Assembly: GCA_961205875.1 (NCBI GenBank)
Contig: OY540812.1
Coordinates: 34,481,098 to 34,545,097, forward strand
Reading direction: 5' to 3'
Source of the DNA: Sialis fuliginosa
Taxonomy: Eukaryota > Arthropoda > Insecta > Megaloptera > Sialidae
DNA length: 64,000 nt
Positions 54,004-64,000 of the stretch are shown one piece after another; the stretch's first letter is position 1; each line of letters begins with the position of its first letter. The position numbers were made by a program, and so were the translations under genes. Below the pieces are notes generated by a model that was not told where the DNA came from, made no database searches, and was given only the letters and a program-made list of their open reading frames with translations.

Positions 54004-55711
54004 TGGGTCAATCCATAAGAAATGGTCCAAAATTAAATTAAATGGTTGCTTGGCCATTCTAAAAAAAATTGATTTTTTGTGTGTAATTACCCTAACATGT
54101 TGGTAGTTTGAAACGACCATTATTTTAATTTTATTGTTTTTTGTTTTCGCGTGACGGCCATATTTGTTATACAGGTCGCAGCATTTTTTGTACTTTAAAG
54201 GGTTCGCGGAAACTAAAATATCTCAGCTTCTATCAAACCTTTCAACACGGGACTAATAGCAAATTGTTCAGAATAAAACGGGCTACAAGATTACTTCTAG
54301 ACATTTTCACCTAAATGTTATCGTAAAGGGTGAAATTTCAGCCTTAATTCTTAGTTCTATTTTTGAAAAAATCCCATTTTCAAGGGGATGTTTTTGCAAG
54401 AAGGGGAAAAGTTAACAAGTCAAATTATTTTTTACAAATAGGTGGGTACTAGTTGTATTCACACACCAAAGTTCAACTCTGAGACTTGCCCCCCTTTATT
54501 TTAAAAAATTCTCAAAATTTGAAAATTCGAGAAAATGGCACTTTTCAAAGCTAAATAACTCTGGTGGGGGACCAGATAAAAATCTGAAATTTTAGCCCAT
54601 AATAGTACTACATAATGGTATTATGTACCAAAAATTTTGAGATTGAGATTTGACTACAAGCAGTGGTATTGCAACCACAATATTCAATAGGAGTTCATAT
54701 GTTAATACAGAGTGTCAACATTAATATAATATCTATTACTATCTTTTTCTTCTTGGAAATAGAAAAATGCTTGAATGAAGAAAAAAATTGTATTTTTTCT
54801 GAATGTTTTTAAAATCTCATTTTTTATTTTCTGTCACTTCCGGTTGAACCGGAAATGATGTCAACTTTTGTTTTTCAAAGGTGACACCCTATATATATTT
54901 TATTTTTAGATAGAAAATTAGGTCAGCTTTAAAAATTTATAACACATATAATAACTTAAAGTAACTCAAAACAAAGATATAACATTTTAAAATTATTATT
55001 GAAACAAAACCACAACATGTATACGCTCATTGAAACATGCATTTTTGTGGTTGCAATACCACTGCTTGTAGTCAAATCTCAATTTCAAAATTTTTGGTAC
55101 ATAATACCATTATGTAGTACTATTATGGGCTAAAATATCAGAGTTTTATCTGGTCTCCCACCAGAGTTATTTAGCTTTGAAAAGTGCCATTTTCTCGAAT
55201 TTTCAAATTTTGAGAATTTTTTAAAATAAAGGGGGGCAAGTCTCAGAGTTGAACTTTGGTGTGTGAATACAACTAGTACCCACCTATTTGTAAAAAATAA
55301 TTTGACTTGTTAACTTTTCCCCTTCTTGCAAAAACATCGCCTTGAAAATGGGATTTTTTCAAAAATAGAACTAAGAATTAAGGCTGAAATTTCACCCTTT
55401 AGGATAACATTTAGGTGAAAATGTCTAGAAGTAATCTTGTAGCCCGTTTTATTCTGAACAATTTGCTTTTATTCCCGTGTTGAAAGGTTTGATAGAAGCT
55501 GAGATATTTTAGTTTCCGCGAACCCTTTAAAGTACAAAAAATGCTGCGACCTGTATAACAAATAGGGCCGTCACGCGAATACAAAAAACAATAAAATTAA
55601 AATAATGGTCGTTTCGAACTAGCAGCATGTTAGGGTAATTACACACAAAAAATCAATTTTTTTAGAATGATCGAGCAACCAGTGCTGGACCAGTTCATAT
55701 GGATTGACCCA
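54004..55711. mobile_element. 1.7-kb foldback inserted in the LTR
   Basis: Ends TGGGTCAATCCAT and ATGGATTGACCCA with TA on both sides (54002-54003 and 55712-55713). Arms are inverted copies (for example AGGTCGCAGCATTTTTTGTA on the left). The loop is about 54680-55040. Non-coding. Confidence 0.85.
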
Positions 55712-55875
55712 TATTATTGAATGTTTGTTGATATATTTGTATTGTAATATTTATCATATCTATTGTAATAAATAAAATAAAATAGTGCTAATCACTAAAG
55801 TGGTGACCCCGACAAACAAGAAGATAAGTTTTATTAAAAATTTTATATTACAAGTGATATTTTTTGGTGAACATT

Positions 55876-56420
55876 ATGGAACAAATTATTGTTGTCACAT
55901 CTGATAACACAAAATTTTATCATGCAGTAGCACAATTAGATCACAAATATGCATCTGAAGTAGAAGATATAATTACCAACCCTTCAATAGAAGGCCGTTA
56001 TGATAAATTAAAGGAAGAACTAATAAAACGCGTCTCTGACTCTCGAGAAAAACGTTTACGTCAACTAATGATGCAAGAAGAGATGGGTGATAGAAAACCC
56101 TCACAATTTTTATGTCATTTACGAACACTTATTGGATCTGAAGTACTTCCTGACACAACTCTACGAACTTTATGGGAAAACAGACTACCAACACACATTC
56201 AAGCGATTATTGCATTACAACCTGATACAACTTTAGACATTTCACAACTAGCAGACAAAATTCACGAGGTAACACCGCAACCAGTCGTGCACGCTGTAAA
56301 TATACCCGAACCATCATCATCTTCAGCAGATATCAATGCTCTGATCCAACGAGTTGACGATTTGGCACGGCAACTATCAACGATAACAACTGGTAGAAGG
56401 GAACGTTTGGTGTGTGTATA
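55876..56420 (+). pseudogene. Truncated gag of a Ty3/gypsy element
   Basis: An open frame encoding MEQIIVVTSDNTKFYHAVAQ onward. It includes LDHKYASEVEDIITNPS, KLKEELIKRVSDSREKRLRQ and HLRTLIGSEVLPD, characteristic of the N-terminal gag of insect gypsy elements. It stops at 56420 after about 180 codons, before any zinc knuckle or protease, so it is a fragment. I take the second ATG (55876) as start; an ATG 12 bases upstream (55864) is also possible. Confidence 0.75.
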
Positions 56421-56606
56421 AGCGGGTATAGATTAAAATCCCAATGTGTGAACCTGGGGGCTGAACCCATTTTCCCGGGTTTCGTGGCGGTTTTGTGAAG
56501 TGTTAACTGGCTACATATGTGTAGTATATTGAGTAATTATTAAGTAATAATAATTGATAGTTTAATGTTATTGTATATTTTAAGAACACTTTTTGTATAT
56601 TATATA
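56421..56606. other. Junction between two retroelements
   Basis: About 185 bp. The first 80 bp are GC-richer (GGGGGCTGAACCCATTTTCC); the rest is AT-rich. Nothing recognised. Confidence 0.3.
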
Positions 56607-57214
56607 TGTCGGCGCGCGGAAATTATTTATTTCAAATTGGCGCTAAATACGTAGAAATGATGCAGTCCAATCAGAAGTCAGCACCAATAACCAGTCAGCA
56701 GATCAGGAGACACGCTAAGTGGGAGGTCGGCTGGAAGGGGCAGAGAAGATACCGTCATTTTGGAGAGACGGCAGTTGATCAGTTCTGGCTCAGCGGCCTA
56801 CATTATCGTGTCTTGAAACGTGTTACGACACACTTGAAACGTGTTATGTCACACCTGAACTTCAATTACAGTGTTTGGCAGTCGCATAATATTCTGTGTA
56901 TTTATAATTGTTATAAAAACATTCGATTAGTGTTATTTTCTATAATTTAAAGATCTTGTGAAGTTAATGAAAAGACAGTGTGTGATCTTGTAATTGTAAC
57001 TTAGTGATTAATGTTGATAAAAGGACAATATTGTTGATTTGTGTTTGTTTTATTGATGAACGACGAAAGGAGAGCAGATTAGTGACAGTGCGTGAGACGT
57101 GGCGATGCCACCATATTATTATGTAATAATATTACATGCTCCGACATATATCTTCATGGAATAAACTCTATATCTAGTCACAGTGTATTATTAAAAATGT
57201 GAAGATATACAACA
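56607..57214 (+). repeat. 5' LTR, 608 bp
   Basis: TGTCGGCGCGCGG at the left and GATATACAACA at the right (TG...CA), directly followed by the primer-binding site. AATAAACTC at about 57159 could be a polyadenylation signal. The 114-codon ORF at 56606-56950 lies in the LTR and is not a gene. Confidence 0.75.
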
Positions 57215-57234
57215 ATTGGCGACGAGGAACAATT
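57215..57234 (+). other. Primer-binding site region
   Basis: ATTGGCGACGAGGAACAATT immediately after the LTR. A TTGGCGACGAGG primer site is a pattern I recall in gypsy-type elements; the matching tRNA was not determined. Confidence 0.6.
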
Positions 57235-57326
57235 GGCGAAGAGGAAAAAAAAGGCTACAAAGTATCTATGTATTGTTAAAAGTGTAAAGCGTGATTTTAG
57301 TTTTTGTGTTTAGTGTTAATGAAAAG

Positions 57327-58353
57327 ATGGCGACAGCAATAATCGGCAGTTTCAACATTTGATCATGTTGAGCATAGTTGGAAAATACATAAAAATAAGC
57401 TAGAACAATTTTTTGTATCCAATGATATAGTGAACGCAGCTGAATCTGTGTTTTCCAAACGAAGCTAATGACACGAGTATGCGGACATTATAGCTAAAAT
57501 GAATAATCATTTTACGCCTGTACAAGCTACTTTTGCCGAACGTCTGAAGATTTTTGCGGCAAGTAAATCGTCAACAGAAACTTACCGTGAATGGCCAGCA
57601 AGAGTACGCAATTTAGACATCTGTGTTAGGGTGTGAAAAAGGACCTGCACGAGACAAATTATTTATGGAAGATGCAAGCATATTAACATTTGAAAATGCG
57701 ATAAAAATCGCGAGTACCATAGAATGCTTAAAAAAGCAAGGTGAAGAGGAACATGCAATCCAAATAAAATACAGGTTCCGGTATTCAACACAAAAACACG
57801 AACAGTAGAGGTACAGAGACGATTTAAATCAAAACCACCGCAAACTTATAAATGCAAGGTTTGTGGGCTAAGTAGAAATCATACGGCCGATAATTGTAGA
57901 TACAAAATGTATGCACATAAAAAGTGTAACCAAATGGGGCACTTAATGAAAGTGTGTTCTCAGAAGAATAAGCAAAATGTGCGGTTTCTATATGACGACA
58001 AGGAAGTTAGCGAGGAACCAGAAGATATGGAAATATTTAATTTGAAAAATAAAAATTACTGTACTCCATTAATGATAAAGGTAGAGTTAAATAAGATTTT
58101 AATTAATATGGAAATCGATTCGGGGTCATCAATTTCAGCATTACCGTATTTTATTTGGCGTAACAAATTTAGTAATTACATAATTTTATCGACAAATACA
58201 ATTTTAACAAGTTACGATGGTTCGAAAATCAAACCAGTTGGATATATTACGGCTGAAGTTAAATACAATGATAAATTCAAAAATGTGGATGTTTATATTA
58301 TCAAAAATGCAACGACACCGATTTTGGGAAGACATTTTATGGAACAATAATAA
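57327..58353 (+). pseudogene. Gag, zinc knuckle and protease region of the gypsy-type element
   Basis: Start MATAIIGSF at 57327, then a frameshift near 57355, a stop at about 57466, and a deletion near 57620. Recognisable gag blocks are NNHFTPVQATFAERLK and GCEKGPARDKLFMEDAS. Zinc knuckle CKVCGLSRNHTADNC lies near 57850 and a second, incomplete one at CNQMGHLMKVC. The retropepsin motif is MEIDSGSSISALP (Asp codon at 58117), and PILGRHFM closes the domain. The protease frame is intact from 57907 to 58350. Because gag is interrupted, the element cannot be autonomous. Confidence 0.8.
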
Positions 58354-58368
58354 CATAGTATAAATGCA

Positions 58369-59033
58369 GTGAGTGTCGATGATAGTAATGTGCAAAAATT
58401 GATTACAAAATATCCAGAAGTGTTTACTAATAAATTGTGTGAATTTAAAAGACATACAGTGAAATTGCGGCTAAAAGAAGACGCTACACCTAAGTTTTTT
58501 AAATCACGTCCTTTACCGTTTGCATTGAAAACAAAAGTCGAGGAAGAAATTGAAAAATTAGTGCAATTAGGAGTGCTTGAAAAAGTGAGTTATTCTAGGT
58601 GGGGTACTCCTATTGTGCTGATTTTGAAGAAAAATAATAGAGTGCGCATATGTCGTAATTTTAAAGTCACGGTCAATCCTCAGCTTTTGACAGAAGCATC
58701 CCCTACTACAAATCGAAGCATTGTTTACACGCCTGAATGGAGGTACTGAATTTTCTAAATTAGATTTAAGTATGGCTTATCAACAAATTAAGTTAAATGA
58801 GCAGTCTAAAGATTTGACAACTATATCTTGGTTTATTTAGATATACACGTCTTGTCTTTGGTCTGGCCTCAAGTCCAGCTCTTTTTCAGTCTATAATGGA
58901 TTTTTGTTTCTCGGGATTGCCGGGAATTATGTGTTTCATGGACGATATTTTGATATCGGCAAGAAACAGAGCTGAAAATATAGAACACCTAAACTTAGTT
59001 TTTACTATCGTAAGAGAAAATGGTTTTACCGTT
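58369..59033 (+). pseudogene. Reverse transcriptase, N-terminal part, frameshifted
   Basis: RT of the Ty3/gypsy type. Visible blocks: YPEVFTNKLCEF, LGVLEKVSYSRWGTPIVLIL, then after a frameshift near 58735 FSKLDLSMAYQQIKLNE, YTRLVFGLASSPALFQS and the catalytic FMDDILIS (about 58936). It is interrupted at 59033 by the 310-bp insertion and resumes at 59349. Confidence 0.85.
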
Positions 59034-59343
59034 TGTTGAAAAGATTGTTCCAACAGTAGCAAAGTAGTCTTAGAAAAATAAAAAATGTAAGTTTGCTTTG
59101 TAAAACAAAAAAAGAATACAATAAAAATTTTATATTCAACAACAACACATTTGTGTCAGTGAATAATTTATATAAAAAATATCTTCAATTGAAGAATAAA
59201 ATACAGATGTTAATGTATTTACAATAACATTTGATCTCATTTGAGAAAAGACAACATTTGTTGTCAACTAAAAATACTTGCAGTGATAAAATTCAACCAG
59301 CGACAAAATACTTGAATACCGTGTTGATGCATTTGCACTAACA
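59034..59343. mobile_element. Solo LTR, 310 bp, inside the RT
   Basis: TGTTGAAAAG at the left, CACTAACA at the right, flanked by the 5-bp duplication CCGTT (59029-59033 and 59344-59348). TG...CA ends and a 5-bp duplication fit an LTR left by recombination between two LTRs. It contains GAATAAAAT, a possible polyadenylation signal. No coding content. Confidence 0.75.
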
Positions 59344-59348
59344 CCGTT

Positions 59349-59448
59349 CAAAAGGAGAAGTGTGAATTCTTTAAAAAAGAAATTAAGTATTTAAGTCATA
59401 TTATTGACAAAAATGGACTTCATACTTGTCCAGAAAAAGTTAAATAGT
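59349..59448 (+). pseudogene. Continuation of the reverse transcriptase after the solo LTR
   Basis: QKEKCEFFKKEIKYLSHIID followed by KNGLHTCPEKVK and a stop: the palm/thumb connection block of gypsy RT that should directly follow the ENGFTV at 59033. Confidence 0.75.
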
Positions 59449-59493
59449 ACTATTGTAAATCGTATATAAAAAATGTTCAATACTATTGTCACG

Positions 59494-59905
59494 GTGTATT
59501 TGTGCACTGTGCAGCGAGGGAACCGACTAAATCAAGAATGTATGGTTCCAATTCATAACTTAAATGGAGGTTGTATAGTAATTATTGATACACCACCACA
59601 ATCGATATGTTTACGAAATTTTAAGACCTCATGCCCTTCATTTTAGACACAATCGTGCAAATTTGTATACTTTTACAAGAAAATGCTCGGCTTCATGCAG
59701 CAGTTACAGTTCACATTTTTTCCGGAATAATGAAATTCAAACAATTCGTTACCCTACCTGTAGCCCTGATTTAAATCTTATTGAACATATTTGGGACATG
59801 CTTGAGCATAAAAATCGTAGTAACGATGTTTGAATTAATAACTTAGGGCAGTTACGTGAAACCTTATTGGATGGATTGGATTATTTGATGCTTGAAATTC
59901 AATAA
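59494..59905 (+). pseudogene. Tc1-like transposase, C-terminal remnant
   Basis: Blocks typical of the Tc1 family: HRYVYEILRPHALHFRHN, then YPTCSPDLNLIEHIWDML with the catalytic-triad Glu in LIEHIW (about 59780). The start is eroded (NLNGG near 59562). The second Asp block (normally QDNARPH) is degraded to KCSASCSS. It ends with a TGA at 59832 and degraded sequence after it. Confidence 0.7.
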
Positions 59906-59959
59906 CTCAAGATGAAATATAAAACAAAATTAATATGGGTGACCGGCTAGAGCAGTGAT

Positions 59960-60300
59960 TTAGGCCAAAGGTGGAGGGTTTGGAGTCAAAAAATATTACG
60001 GAAGTGACAAACCTTGGGGTTCTAATCTCTGATGTGAAGACCCAACTCGCTGGAAAACTAGTCTACGATTTGAAGCAGCTGGTACGCGTTACTAGGAAAA
60101 TTTGGCGCTCTTCGTCCATCGATTACGCGGAAAAACTGGCCAGAAGGTGTGAAGTCATATTCGATAATGAAAGCGATTACACGGCTTACTGAGTGGTTGC
60201 ACCGTGCGAATTGTAATATACTTTTATGTAAAAAAAAGCTAGAAATAAATATCTTTTGTATTTAAAAAAAATTGCGTACACTTTATTCTGACATAGACTG
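59960..60300 (+). pseudogene. Second Tc1-like transposase C-terminus and element 3' end
   Basis: VEGLESKNITEV, IWRSSSIDYAEKLARRCEVI and DNESDYTAY followed by a stop resemble the C-terminal end of another Tc1-like transposase. An internal stretch (LGVLISDVKTQ onward) seems inserted. It ends near TACACTTTATTCTGACATAG, probably the terminal inverted repeat. Confidence 0.55.
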
Positions 60301-60339
60301 TAAAATCTAACTATTTTTCGAGAAAAAATCATGTTATAA

Positions 60340-60490
60340 TATTGTTATAGGTATATTTCAGATCATAATAACGTCAAGACGCTTCGATTGGCACCCCAAC
60401 GAAGTCAATATAATTTTTTATTTGTGAAATTTCGTGCAGGAAAAAAATGATCACGTACAGTATTATATACAGGTTTGGCGTCTACAATTC
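60340..60490 (-). repeat. Fragment of the TTAACTTCCCAAC element
   Basis: CGATTGGCACCCCAACGAAG at about 60383 is the inverse of the block near 24700. Short fragment only. Confidence 0.55.
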
Positions 60491-60529
60491 CGTTTTTCAG
60501 AAATTGATAGTTGAAAATCAAGGTATTCT

Positions 60530-61300
60530 GAAGGCCAACTGCAATTGCGATGAATCCACAATGTTGGATTGTGTGGGATAAATGCCAAGAAAACGAATTA
60601 GAAGACGTTTTAAGTGGCCGTTTAAGTTTTCCCGAATGTTTTATTTATTCGTCCATCATTACATGATGATGCTTAATGATACTATTATGAAACTAGAAAG
60701 CAACTCGTTGACAAGCTCAGAAGTTCATCCATCATGGAGGATTTAAGACTAAAGTTGATCAGTAGGCTTCAAGACAACTTTGTAAATATAATAGTTAATC
60801 ATTATGCAATCTTCTGCAGGATATCGATACACAGTCGTCAAGCTTGAGAGTTGAAAATGCTATGGAAGAAGAAGATGTATCACAATGCCAAACAGTAGAT
60901 GTAGAAACATCGAGCTCAACCTCTTCATAGGTAATTCAGTTATCTCCATCTCAAGAACGGAAAAAGTCTACGAGAAAGATGCCACCACCACAATATAGTT
61001 CTGTGAAAGTGTCTAAAAAATTCCGAATAGATTTGAGTCTGCAGTTAATAAATTGCATGACATCGCTTAACTAACTAATGACAATGAGGATCAATATGAA
61101 AAATTTGGAAAACATATTGCTGCACAACTCCGTGAGCTTACCGCATAGAAATTTCGTACTGCTACAAGACAAAATACAAAGCCTTATCACAACAGAGAGA
61201 ATATCATGCATGGATTCATTAACATATCTTACTCAGCAGAAACAGCCATCGTGTGGCAATGACGGATACACTTTATTTATATTACTCGTATAAACATATT
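60530..61300 (+). pseudogene. MADF/BESS-like protein remnant
   Basis: Broken coding sequence. Visible: SLRVENAMEEEDVSQCQ with ETSSSTSS (60842-60930), QERKKSTRKMPPPQYSSVKV (about 60953), then NEDQYEKFGKHIAAQLREL (about 61082). A change of frame gives RNFVLLQDKIQSLITTERI (about 61146). A charged linker plus a FGKHIAAQLREL..LQDKIQ module resembles the C-terminal BESS-type region of insect MADF/BESS proteins. Stops separate the blocks, so it is a pseudogene or transposon-borne remnant. Weak assignment. Confidence 0.4.
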
Positions 61301-61317
61301 ATTTATAAATATCTTTA

Positions 61318-61400
61318 TTAATAGCCTGGCGATGATTCTGTGAATCGAAAGCTTGCGATTACCTTTTCTTAAATAAATTTTGACGTTTAGACAAACAAGT
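61318..61400 (+). repeat. Third copy of the hammerhead-like repeat
   Basis: TTAATAGCCTGGCGATGATT, then CTGTGAATCGAAAGCTTGCG. Compared with 8734-8758, the core CTGACGA has become CTGGCGA. Confidence 0.5.
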
Positions 61401-63130
61401 TTGTTTTTATTTATTTTAACGTCACTACTATTATATTATCATATTATTTATATATACATATTTTTTTAACACAATAATTTGAGACCTATTGGTTAAGTAG
61501 GATTTTATTAAATTAAGTGCTGTTCCTCTAAACCCGTATTCATATAATTTAGAACATAATAAATCGATATGTTACATTGTAAGATCTAGAAATGCACCTA
61601 AGTTTGAGTATTTTTTGTTCCATACATCCAAAATATAATTTATTGTATTGAAAACCGCAAAATCTTAAACGAAACGACGATCCAGTATAGAGAAGTAATG
61701 TCAGAAGTCACGGTGTATATCGGAACATACTCTACGTAACCACCTTGATGTAACTTCTTCACTTTTCAGTGGAATTTATGCGTGAATAATAGGTTATCAA
61801 TTTAACAGACACTTGTGCTTTATTCTATACTCTAGAATAAATTTAATATAGTATACATTAACAAATAAATCAGTCTCTAAATTTTTATTGTTATTTTTAA
61901 TTCAGTAACTTACAAGACAACTTTCTTTTATTTTATCAACAAACATAATTTTTATACAACATGAAGTAAGGAACACAGAATATGTAACACTATTTTACCG
62001 ACAGTTGGTATACGCAGCAAATAAACTGATTAAATTTTCGTTACGAATTTTCAAACAGTTATATCTCAGTGAAAAATAATTGGATTTGCATGATCCAAAG
62101 CTCATTCGTAAGCTTGTACTTTCTAGTTTTTGAATCAAGAGCTCAATAATTTTTATCATTCCCTGCCGCTCTGTGCCAATGGTTAAAGGAGTTCGTAAAA
62201 TTATCCCTTAATTTTTTATAAACTTAAAAAGCATACAATTTTTGCAAAAATTTTTGAAACTTGCAAACGTAAGTATGTAACTGTACTGGACTTTTATTTT
62301 AATTTTTCATCGTAAAATACGATTCAAGGAGAAACACGTGTAAAAATATAAAAAGTTACGTTATAATAATGAGAAAAGAAAGGTGAATAAAACTAAATTG
62401 TTTAAAAAAGTTAATTAATATTTAAAAATTAATAGGTATTAAACAGAAACAATAAAAAATTTTATAATAATAACAAAACAATAAGAAAAGGACGAAATGT
62501 TAATAAACAAGAACAACAGTTGAAAATTTGACAACAATTAAAACAAAGATTAACAGCTGAATTAATATTTAAACAATAATTAAAAATTCATCACATAATA
62601 AAGAACGAGACAATTAATATAATTGTCGAAAGTTTTTCAGATATTGATTTTAAATGTAATTTAAAATTGAGTCCAGTTTTTAAATTAACTTTAAACTATT
62701 GTGCTTACAATTAAATAGTATAATTAACAACACAATATTATATTATTTATTATTTTACTAATTATAATGATTACAAGATATTAATGAATGTGAAAATTAT
62801 ATTTAATTTATTATGACAACTGTGTTTTCTATTGTTTTATTTTACAATATAATATTTTTAATAACTATCGCTAGTAGCTTGTGCTGACGGCTTTAAAAGA
62901 CAATGTCCTCAATAATGTTTGTTGAAATTGTAATTGTAATTTTACTTTTAATGCTAAAAGTGAGCCATTATTTACTCATCCATCTACATTTTTACTGGCT
63001 TCATTAAATTGTACCTGACAAAATAGAATATACTGATGTCGTTGGAATTGGTGATGTACTTACATACCTATTATGAAGGGACAGCAATATAATTTAATTT
63101 TTGTATCTTTTTCAGTATTGAATCGTGCTA
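61401..63130. other. AT-rich stretch without recognisable genes
   Basis: 62060-62225 is a TTAAGGGATA-family remnant (AGAGCTCAATAATTTTTATC, CTGCCGCTCTGTGCCAA). 62400-62860 is extremely AT-rich. No supported ORF. Confidence 0.4.
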
Positions 63131-63139
63131 AGGTGATAT

Positions 63140-63540
63140 CTGTGTAGGGATGCCAAATTAGTCGACTTTTTTAATACCCGTGTAGTCAGTATTTCCAATT
63201 TTAATACCCGAATCTATTTTTGCTAATTTTCATATGCATTTGCATATTTTGATAAATTTGAAATTTATTTGCATATTTTGATTTTATTTTGGTGGATAAA
63301 TGTCCAAAATCAAATACAAAAATTTGTATTTACCACACGAAATTTTATTGGTGTATCACGAACTGTAATTTTTTATATCAAGTTTTACAAAATATATATT
63401 TCAATTTTATTAAAATTCGAAACAAAATTTTTGGCAGAAAAAGTTGCATATTTTTGCTGTTTTATATGTTTTACTGCATATTTGGGGTTAATATCGTGCA
63501 TATTTTTAATATATAAATACTCGACGAAATAATTAGCATC
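63140..63540. repeat. Relative of the 30095-30683 repeat
   Basis: GGCAGAAAAAGTTGCATATT and GCATATTTGGGG match 30486-30540. Overlapping ORFs on both strands (63269-63621) are low complexity and unsupported. Confidence 0.45.
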
Positions 63541-63547
63541 CGTATAT

Positions 63548-63897
63548 GAAGTCCCGGGAAAAATATTCAGATCTGAAGTGATCAAATCAGATCGTGATAG
63601 ATCTGCATTTTGAGACATCATATTTTTTCACTGGTTTTTGATCTGTGGAGACCTGCAAAGATCTACAACGACCTACAAAGATCTACAAAGATTTTTAAAG
63701 ATCGTGATTGATTGAAAAGTTGAAAATTTATGAAATTTCAACATTACAACGATCTTCAGAGATTATAAATAGTTGTAGATCTTTGCAGATCTCCACAGAT
63801 CAAAAACCATTGAAAAAATATGATGTCTCAAAATGCAGATCAATCAAGATTTGATTTGATCACTTCAGATCTGAAATTTTTTATCGGGGTGATTGAT
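63548..63897. mobile_element. 350-bp foldback MITE rich in AGATCT words
   Basis: Arms share TTCAGATCTGAAGTGATCAA and its complement, and ends near CCCGGGAAAAA and TTTTTTATCGGGG. The interior repeats AGATCTACAAAG / ACGACCTACAAAG words. Non-coding. Confidence 0.75.
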
Positions 63898-64000
63898 TTT
63901 TTCTTCTTTATTTCAGGATTGTTTATATTGTTCAGTCATACTTTTTGTAGATATTTTTTGAAACGGTGCATTTTTTATCTAAGGCGTCCAAGTCCAACCA

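Larger units (their letters stand above)
53788..56420 (+). mobile_element. Ty3/gypsy-type retrotransposon fragment: LTR, primer site and part of gag
   Basis: TGGTGACCCCGAC at 55801 is a typical primer-binding site just after an LTR end, with AATAAA near 55773. The LTR is interrupted by the 54004-55711 foldback; its left edge (perhaps TGTAGCAAGC at 53788) is not certain. A gag fragment follows. Pol, env and the 3' LTR are absent. Confidence 0.65.
56607..59448 (+). mobile_element. Decayed Ty3/gypsy-type retrotransposon, 5' part
   Basis: 5' LTR, primer-binding site, gag, zinc knuckles, protease and the start of reverse transcriptase in order, broken by frameshifts, a deletion and a solo-LTR insertion. 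It ends within the RT region where a Tc1 remnant begins, so RNase H, integrase and the 3' LTR are missing. Confidence 0.8.

Noticed and set aside
56606-56950. 114-codon ORF
   Set aside because: Lies wholly inside a 608-bp LTR.
57060-57130. tRNA-like or other RNA gene next to the LTR
   Set aside because: No cloverleaf or A/B boxes could be made out; the sequence belongs to the LTR.

Overview
The window is eukaryotic, AT-rich (roughly 70% by eye) and dominated by transposable elements. GT-AG introns, Tc1, pogo, hAT and Ty3/gypsy remnants and insect-type leucine-rich-repeat sequence point to an arthropod, most likely an insect. A hemipteran such as an aphid is my guess, not a demonstrated fact. 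There are no operons, tRNA, rRNA or CRISPR features that I can support.

Host genes. (1) One intact-looking gene lies on the minus strand. Its ATG is at 23290 and its coding exons are 23290-23270, 21885-21696, 20731-17679, 10198-10023 and 471-441; it continues past the left edge. All four junctions have GT-AG borders and matching phases and give 1157 in-frame codons. The product is a Ser/Thr/Lys-rich, probably disordered protein with three near-identical KIRPIESGERAWWL repeats. I do not recognise it. Possible 5' non-coding exons lie near 32697 and 29652. (2) On the plus strand, 46981-50265 is a broken F-box/LRR-type gene fragment. A 2.18 kb foldback element sits in one exon and there is a frameshift near the 3' end.

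Layout. 1-10022: introns of gene 1 holding a 5.4 kb pogo-like element (760-6161) with a decayed transposase and nested repeats, then foldback elements. 10233-17610: three hAT-type elements with perfect 8-bp target duplications, one carrying an inverted array of about 410-bp repeats. 17679-23332: main exons. 24-33 kb: MITEs and foldbacks. 33348-38834: a nearly perfect 5.5 kb palindrome. 39-47 kb: foldbacks and a nested Harbinger-type MITE. 46981-50265: LRR pseudogene. 50.3-51.7 kb: Helitron-like element. 52.8-55.8 kb: foldbacks and an LTR/gag fragment. 56.6-59.45 kb: a decayed Ty3/gypsy element split by a 310-bp solo LTR. 59.5-61.3 kb: Tc1 and MADF/BESS-like remnants. 61.4-64 kb: AT-rich DNA and a 350-bp foldback.

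Most short ORFs are shadows of these repeats. The dominant pattern is the abundance of foldback (long inverted repeat) elements with TA target duplications, and repeated nesting of one element in another. Several insertions can be dated relative to each other from the sequence alone.
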